Program-made: the position numbers and the translations under genes
Source of the DNA: Syngnathus acus
Taxonomy: Eukaryota; Chordata; Actinopteri; Syngnathiformes; Syngnathidae
Assembly: GCF_901709675.1 (NCBI RefSeq)
Contig: NC_051106.1
Coordinates: 7,450,001 to 7,514,000 of the forward strand
Reading direction: 5' to 3'
Length of the DNA stretch: 64,000 bases
Notes under the pieces: model-generated
What the model saw: only the letters and a program-made list of their open reading frames with translations
Told to the model about the DNA's origin: nothing
Databases searched by the model: none
Part shown: one piece after another, positions 59,201-64,000 of the stretch
Layout of the letters: each line of letters begins with the position of its first letter
Numbering within the stretch: the stretch's first letter is position 1

Positions 59201-60780
59201 TGAGTGCACAGGAAATGAGCCATGGGGGGGTCCATTTGGCTTTGAAAGCCAATAAATGCTCCGTGGCGTATTAGAAGACAACCAAAATGGAGGCAAAATT
59301 GATTTGACCGAATCACCATTATGCCGCAATTTTCCTATTTGCCATCACGGATAAGCTAAAGTACATATCCAGTCACGACTCACCGTCTTTACTGTCGACG
59401 GTCCTGACGACCATGTCGCTGGCGTCGAAGGTGTCCTGCGTCTGCTGCCCGCGAAAGTGACTGAGGTGCTCGCATTCGATAAGATCGCCCTCGTCCTCCT
59501 CTAGGGGCAGCCACGTGCCGTCGATGAACCACTGGCCTCGCAACACAGGAATGTGGTCTTGCTCTGCAAAAGAAACCGAAATTATCAGATGCTGGACAAC
59601 TAGCATCAACAACCGTGCCATTCTACCAAATGATAAAAATAGGTTACGTCGCTACTTTTCTGGGAAGGCTTGATTGTAATACAACCCAGACAAATCCAGC
59701 GGGGCCAAGTCTCAGTGGCTTATGGAGTTGGGCCAGATGTGATTACAGAGTCTCGCACATTAATCAGTCTGCTGCTGCAATTAATTACAAGAATAATGTG
59801 GCTCAAATAATATTTAAACGAGCTGTCGGCGCGTTTACGAGGCGACGAATGAAACGGATGTAGAACCACAAACATGATAAGAGTGTCAAGTCATAGATAG
59901 ATGGGCTGCAGACAGGGAAACATCAGAACAATGACAAATATGTGCAGGGCGGCCTTGTTTGTTTGATAAGGTGAACAGGTGAGATTACGCAACGTTGTGT
60001 GTTTGTGTAGTACTTCATCAGTCCAACATAGAACATTACCGTGATATTAATCCCTTCCCAAAAACCACTCACGGTATCTCGGGGATACTTACGCTTCCAA
60101 TAAACAGGATAGCATCCTCCCTCTCTGACGTCCACTTCATAGAGTCCGCCCCGCACACAGACGGGTTGAACGTGGACATCAGTGTCCCTCTCATCCGTGC
60201 TCATGGACGGCGTAGATGTGTCCAAGGACCCCCGGTCTCCGAGGACGTCCACGGTCCGCGTTTCCGCTGATATTTCTACGTCCACCTCCTGGACGTCCAC
60301 TGGGAGACTTGCAGCACCGGGATGGAGCTCGATGTATTTCCGATACATGAGCTCGATGTTAAGCGAATCATGTCCCACGAATGGCTTCCACGTCTTCTTG
60401 TCTTCCTTGTAGAACCAGCGCACCTCCTCGGGACCTAACTCGGCCACCACTTCGCTGAAGTGGTGCCTGGAAAGGTTGGATCGCGACCGCTTCCGTCTCT
60501 CGAATAGCGGGCCCTCGCCGTTAACGTCGCCTAAGTAGAATGAGGTGGCAGGTGTGCAGTCGAGATCTTCTCGCAGCCGGAGCCCGTCCCGGTCGTCCGG
60601 CGCCCCTAGTCCGGGCTGGACGGATGACATCTCGGTTTCGTTCATGGGGCTCATGTCTTGACAGCACTCGCACGCATTACTACCAACCGAGTGCCACGTT
60701 TGATGGTTGTTATTAACCGCCGTCACTCCCTCCAGATGACATAGTTTCTCTTTCAAAGACGTTAAGTCATTATTGTTCAT
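55024..60780 (-). CDS. ddhd1: DDHD1, phosphatidic-acid-preferring phospholipase A1, complete CDS in 13 exons
   Basis: Exons in transcript order: 60780-60093, 59563-59384, 57743-57615, 57548-57401, 57128-57019, 56927-56821, 56746-56484, 56383-56308, 56226-56077, 55964-55900, 55746-55574, 55501-55298 and 55211-55024, total 2481 nt, 826 aa plus TGA (human about 900; the glycine-rich N-terminus is absent). All junctions are GT/AG and in phase. Features include LGPEEVRWFYKEDKKTWKPF (WWE-like), the lipase motif SHSLG with nucleophile near Ser490, and the C-terminal DDHD domain. That domain has its residues in FHPTDPV, RIDFEL, VTSHTGYW and SHDIALF. The ATG at 60780 is supported by an in-frame TGA 15 bases upstream. 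From family knowledge it hydrolyses phosphatidic acid and phosphatidylinositol to lysolipids in the cytosol and at mitochondria. Human mutations cause spastic paraplegia SPG28. Confidence 0.97.
56484..56746 (-). CDS. ddhd1: ddhd1 catalytic-serine exon
   Basis: Encodes ITKGLTQELNRLYSLFCSRN followed by GGKVSIVSHSLGCVITYDIM and a helical segment ending YEERHLLEQLRYTRN. SHSLG is the serine-lipase GxSxG-type motif of the intracellular PLA1 family. Human has LVKGLQQEL at the start, so this exon edge is conserved. Confidence 0.97.
57744..59383 (-). other. ddhd1: ddhd1 intron 2
   Basis: 1.64-kb intron. The downstream acceptor chosen (CATGCAG at 57744-57750) gives DAIHSLKLSR in frame, whereas a nearby CCACAG ten bases inside would break the frame. 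No additional exon was recognised. Confidence 0.85.
59564..60092 (-). other. ddhd1: ddhd1 intron 1
   Basis: 529-bp intron with a GTAAGT donor and TTTTGCAG acceptor. Nothing else was seen in it. Confidence 0.9.
60093..60780 (-). CDS. ddhd1: ddhd1 first coding exon
   Basis: Begins MNNNDLTSLKEKLCHLEGV, a fish-specific-looking N-terminus in place of the Gly/Ser-rich human one. It then carries the conserved LGPEEVRWFYKEDKKTWKPF and PVCVRGGLYEVDV segments. The exon ends YWK|C at a GTAAGT donor. The open frame running on past the donor is intronic. Confidence 0.96.
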
Positions 60781-61260
60781 AACTATTTGAGTTCACTTAG
60801 CATCACTCTAGCTTGGTAGCTAACGGGCTAGCCGCGGCTAACGAAGCCGGTCGAAGCCCGAGGCGATCTTATCAGCGAGTCTACGGTTCTCTCTCTCTTC
60901 AAACCTTTTATTTTAACTGGTATCCATGAGGTGCTTTCATCCAGCCTGGCGAGCAGTTTGTTACTTTCAAACGTCCTCGTGGAGTTTCTTCCGCAATATT
61001 CAAACGCAGTATAGGTGGACGTTGTAGTCCATTGTCAGTGGAGCCAGCCCAGTGGTGCGCGTTCCAACCTTGACAGCTGACGCATTGACGCGAGAGCGCG
61101 CACGTCGAAATCACGCGAACGTACGATATCCTGTTCCGTCCACGAGATGGCGACAAAACCCAACAAATCGCGACAAAGCCGTGTTTTAGATCGCCAGTCA
61201 CACGCTTGTCCGCTAGATGTCGACAAAGACCGTTTGTAATGATGTTCATCGCCTTTAGAT
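60781..61260 (-). promoter_or_regulatory. ddhd1: Probable ddhd1 5' UTR and CpG-containing promoter
   Basis: Sequence just upstream of the ATG is CpG-rich compared with the flanks, with words such as GACGCGAGAGCGCGCACGTC near 61090. An approximate 70-bp duplication follows: CCACGAGATGGCGACAAA near 61140 and CCGCTAGATGTCGACAAA near 61210. No TATA box was obvious. The start site is unknown. Confidence 0.45.
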
Positions 61261-64000
61261 GCAAAACACGAGAAAGTTGTAAAACCATGTTGTCGTTTTT
61301 TGGAAAAACTCTTACAAACAGATCGACTATCAGAAACGACTTATAATGTTGGACCAGGAGATAGCTCCAGAATCACATTTCTAATAGTGATAATAAATGA
61401 ACAAATCTCCCCATTTGAGTATTTTTCACATTTAAATGCTAATGATCCTGTTGATGAAAATGTTTTGAAAAAGGTTTAGTTGAGAAATTGTGAAATTGAG
61501 GTGGCTCTAACATTTTTGTATTCATTGAAAAACAAACAAGGACATTTGTGGGATCTTCTGTGTGAGCTAGCATTTTTATTATCATTATTATTAACAGTTG
61601 CACAGACGTTCTGAATGAGCTTCCTATTTTGACGTTGGAATGGTTTTGAATTAAGAAATTGGAAGGTTGTTGTAAAACATTAGTGGTTAGTCATGTTTTG
61701 CAAGCACCTGCATGAGTGGATGAGCAACAAAGTGCCCATTTTCCTTCCAGTAAGTGAGCCAATAGATATTTATAACCAGCTGCTCACCTCTCTCCCCCTC
61801 CTCTGCTGTCCTTATAGAGCTCTCCCGTTAAAGAGCACCCTTGTCACTTGTTGCCTTTGTTCTTAGACAAAGACAACTTGCCCTTCATCTGCCCGTAATT
61901 GGGCCCTGGGTCTCTTGGAATGCGCTTGATGTCTCCGCTCCAATAGACAGCAGTTGAAAATGCAACCAAGCGTCTCGACATATATCCTTCGGTTTTCTTC
62001 ATTGTGTTTGGAAAGTAATAAAAAAAAAAAAAAAAAAGGCTCAAGACAAAAAGTTGACAAGTTGACCCAGTTTGGTGACCGAGCAGCTTGACCTCCTCGT
62101 GATGAGCTACCTGGTGCAGCCTCATAATGGAATGATCAAAATAAGCACATACGTTAACATTAGCTTGTCCTGTTCCGCCGGTATTATAATCCACAGTCTC
62201 CACTTTGATGCACTGCCCCATTTTCTCGCTTTCCTAAATCCGCTTTTGGATCGAAATTTGTAGAGCACGTTTGAAGGCCAAATGTGTCACTCGTAGTTAA
62301 GCCGGGCGACGCTGACCAAGCGCACATGGCTAACTCTCCTTTTGCCACATTGTTAGCGAAGGGGAAGCAATTTGGCCTGTTTAAATTCCACTCGCAAATT
62401 ACTGTATTTTCAAACGAGAGTTGGCAGCCTCCCAAAAAGCAACAGCAACATAAAAGGCCACTATTTTTTTCAAATTTTTCGCAACTAAATCTTTACCTCT
62501 GGCAAGCATTAGGGGCGTGTCGTGTTCGAGGCGTGCGGGAAATCTCGGCAGATTAGCAAGGAAATTTGTAACAATCAAATGCAATGTTGGAGGACTTGCG
62601 CAACCACAAACGGGATTCTGTGTGGGTGTTTTGTCCTGGCTCAAAACCAAAGTGCCGTTACACTCCACAGTCCTCACTTTTCTGCACCGTTTCATTTTTT
62701 TCCTTGGCAGAAATTAGAAAAAAATAATCCCACACACGCTAACCTAAACTGTGGACACTCCACTATCTCCACTTTGCTGCAGTGCCCCATATTCAAGCTG
62801 CCCTCAGTCTCCTCTTGGATAACATTTGTACCCAAATCATATAAACACACACGCAACCTTGCTCATCTTTGGACACGGCAGAATTATACTCCATCATCTC
62901 CACCTTGCTGCAGTGCCCCCAGTCTCCTCGAGGATAAAAATGTTCTACTCTGGCAACCTTTAGGGGCGTAAAATCTCAGCAGATTAGCTGGGAAATCGAA
63001 GAATCAAGTGAAAGGATTTTCACAACGGCAAACATGATTTTGCACGTGTGTGTGTGTTTGTGTGTGTTCAAGCAACCTTGTCCAAGCCCTTTAGTGTTGG
63101 TCATGACTCATTTACTCCTGAATCCTTCACCTTTCACCCCTCCTTTGCTGCACTCTCCATGATGTAATGTGTGTTTTTCACCCCCCCATTCGCTTCCACT
63201 AATATCAAGGTGGGGAGGTAATGGATGAAGCTTGCGCCCCCCCCCCCCCCCCCTCCCCTTCCTGAATGTCTGGTTCCCAGGTGCCAGCCGCTTGTCGGTC
63301 CCGCTTCACTCCATAGTAACGACCTCCTCCGGGGCGAGCAGACCCATTGTCATGCACTGTCTGATATCCACCGGAGCCCCAGGTCTGCCTGCCTGCCGAC
63401 TGGTCACGCACCTTCCTGATGCGAGGCGCTATCTTAACTAAAGGTTGAATAATGGACTCTATTATCTTAAGTGCATCTCTTACTTTGCAGAGCAGTTCTT
63501 TTGTTTTTTGCAGTTATTTAAATGAGACACTAAAAGGAGTGTTGACACTAAGTAGAAGCAAAAGTGAGAGTCTCCCTGCTGTCTTCACTGCTTTTTGTTT
63601 ACTTGAGCATGTTAGTTTGCCTCGACCCCCCCATACACACACAGACAAACAGAGGGATGAAGAGAGGGGCAGTGTGACACACACCTCATTAATCTACGTG
63701 GCACTTAGCACTCGGCGGCTGTCCGCTTCAGAGCTTTGTTTATTTTCAGGGCGAAAGTGAGTGATGCTCATTAAAAGGCACAATGTGGAAGTTAATATTT
63801 ACTTAAAAAAAAAAAAAAAATGGATGGAATTGCTCAACATGTTCAGTCCTGTCTGGGTTTGACTGTTGTGAGGGATCTTGATGGATCAGTTGAAAGAGAT
63901 CAATACTGATTTTATATTCTATTTTTGAATCTTGTCATATTGCTTCATGTACTGTTTTGCTCCAAATTAAAAATACACAGGCGCTCTTTACTCTCCTGCA
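61261..64000. other. Non-coding region upstream of ddhd1
   Basis: No gene was recognised on either strand. It contains A runs near 62020-62037 and 63806-63821, C17 at 63237-63253, a TG tract near 63046-63066, and the diverged repeat at 62.17-63.05 kb. Confidence 0.65.
62170..63055. repeat. Diverged tandem repeat, about 2-3 units
   Basis: A CTCCACTTTG.TGCA.TGCCCC block recurs near 62200, 62770 and 62904. A block with TTAGGGGCG followed by AAATCTCRGCAGATTAGC and GGAAAT recurs near 62508-62570 and 62969-62997. Order is preserved between copies, with a unit of roughly 400-500 bp and a shorter internal copy. Origin is unknown. Confidence 0.65.

Noticed and set aside
59923-60092. Extension of the ddhd1 first-exon frame
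   Set aside because: Homology ends at YWK and a GTAAGT donor sits there. The next exon resumes at QDHIPVLRGQWF.
1-64000. CRISPR arrays, tRNA, rRNA, bacterial or phage modules
   Set aside because: None was found. Repeats are microsatellites or diverged eukaryotic repeats, and gene structure is intron-rich vertebrate.

Overview
This is nuclear genomic DNA from a vertebrate, very probably a teleost fish. The protein-coding signal lies in short exons bounded by GT/AG splice sites. Many introns are only 66-110 bp. Microsatellites and homopolymer runs are dense, and there is a fish-style hAT transposon relic. No bacterial operons, CRISPR arrays, tRNA or rRNA genes were seen. The species cannot be named from the sequence alone.

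Three genes were recognised, all on the minus strand and all with complete coding sequences. (1) stxbp6 (amisyn), five coding exons, 24864 down to 11292, predicted 210 aa. (2) fermt2 (kindlin-2), fourteen coding exons, 51267 down to 33299, predicted 677 aa. Two further in-frame cassette microexons (33 nt and 21 nt) have good splice sites, and a likely non-coding first exon starts near 52.4 kb. (3) ddhd1 (phosphatidic-acid-preferring phospholipase A1), thirteen coding exons, 60780 down to 55024, predicted 826 aa. Reading frame is preserved across every junction proposed. The fermt2-ddhd1 adjacency matches the human 14q22 arrangement. stxbp6 is also on human 14q, but much further away.

Layout: 1-10.1 kb is gene-free sequence downstream of stxbp6, with TG/CA repeats and poly-G runs. 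10.1-11.3 kb is the probable stxbp6 3' UTR. 11.3-24.9 kb is the stxbp6 coding region; its 10-kb intron 2 contains a plus-strand 56-codon ORF of unknown origin. 24.9-31.7 kb is the stxbp6 upstream region and intergenic space, with possible non-coding first exons. 31.7-33.3 kb is the probable fermt2 3' UTR, carrying an unusual cluster of nine ACTAGT palindromes. 33.3-52.7 kb is fermt2, with a 529-bp hAT element in intron 2 flanked by a perfect 8-bp target duplication. 52.8-53.45 kb is a polypurine array between the fermt2 promoter and the ddhd1 3' end. 55.0-60.8 kb is ddhd1. 61-64 kb is non-coding upstream DNA with a diverged tandem repeat.

The genes do not form a pathway. Amisyn is a soluble R-SNARE-like regulator of exocytosis, kindlin-2 an integrin co-activator at focal adhesions, and DDHD1 an intracellular lipase. 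Nothing here amounts to a new biological system. The points most worth checking are the two kindlin-2 microexons, the ACTAGT cluster and the intronic 56-codon ORF.
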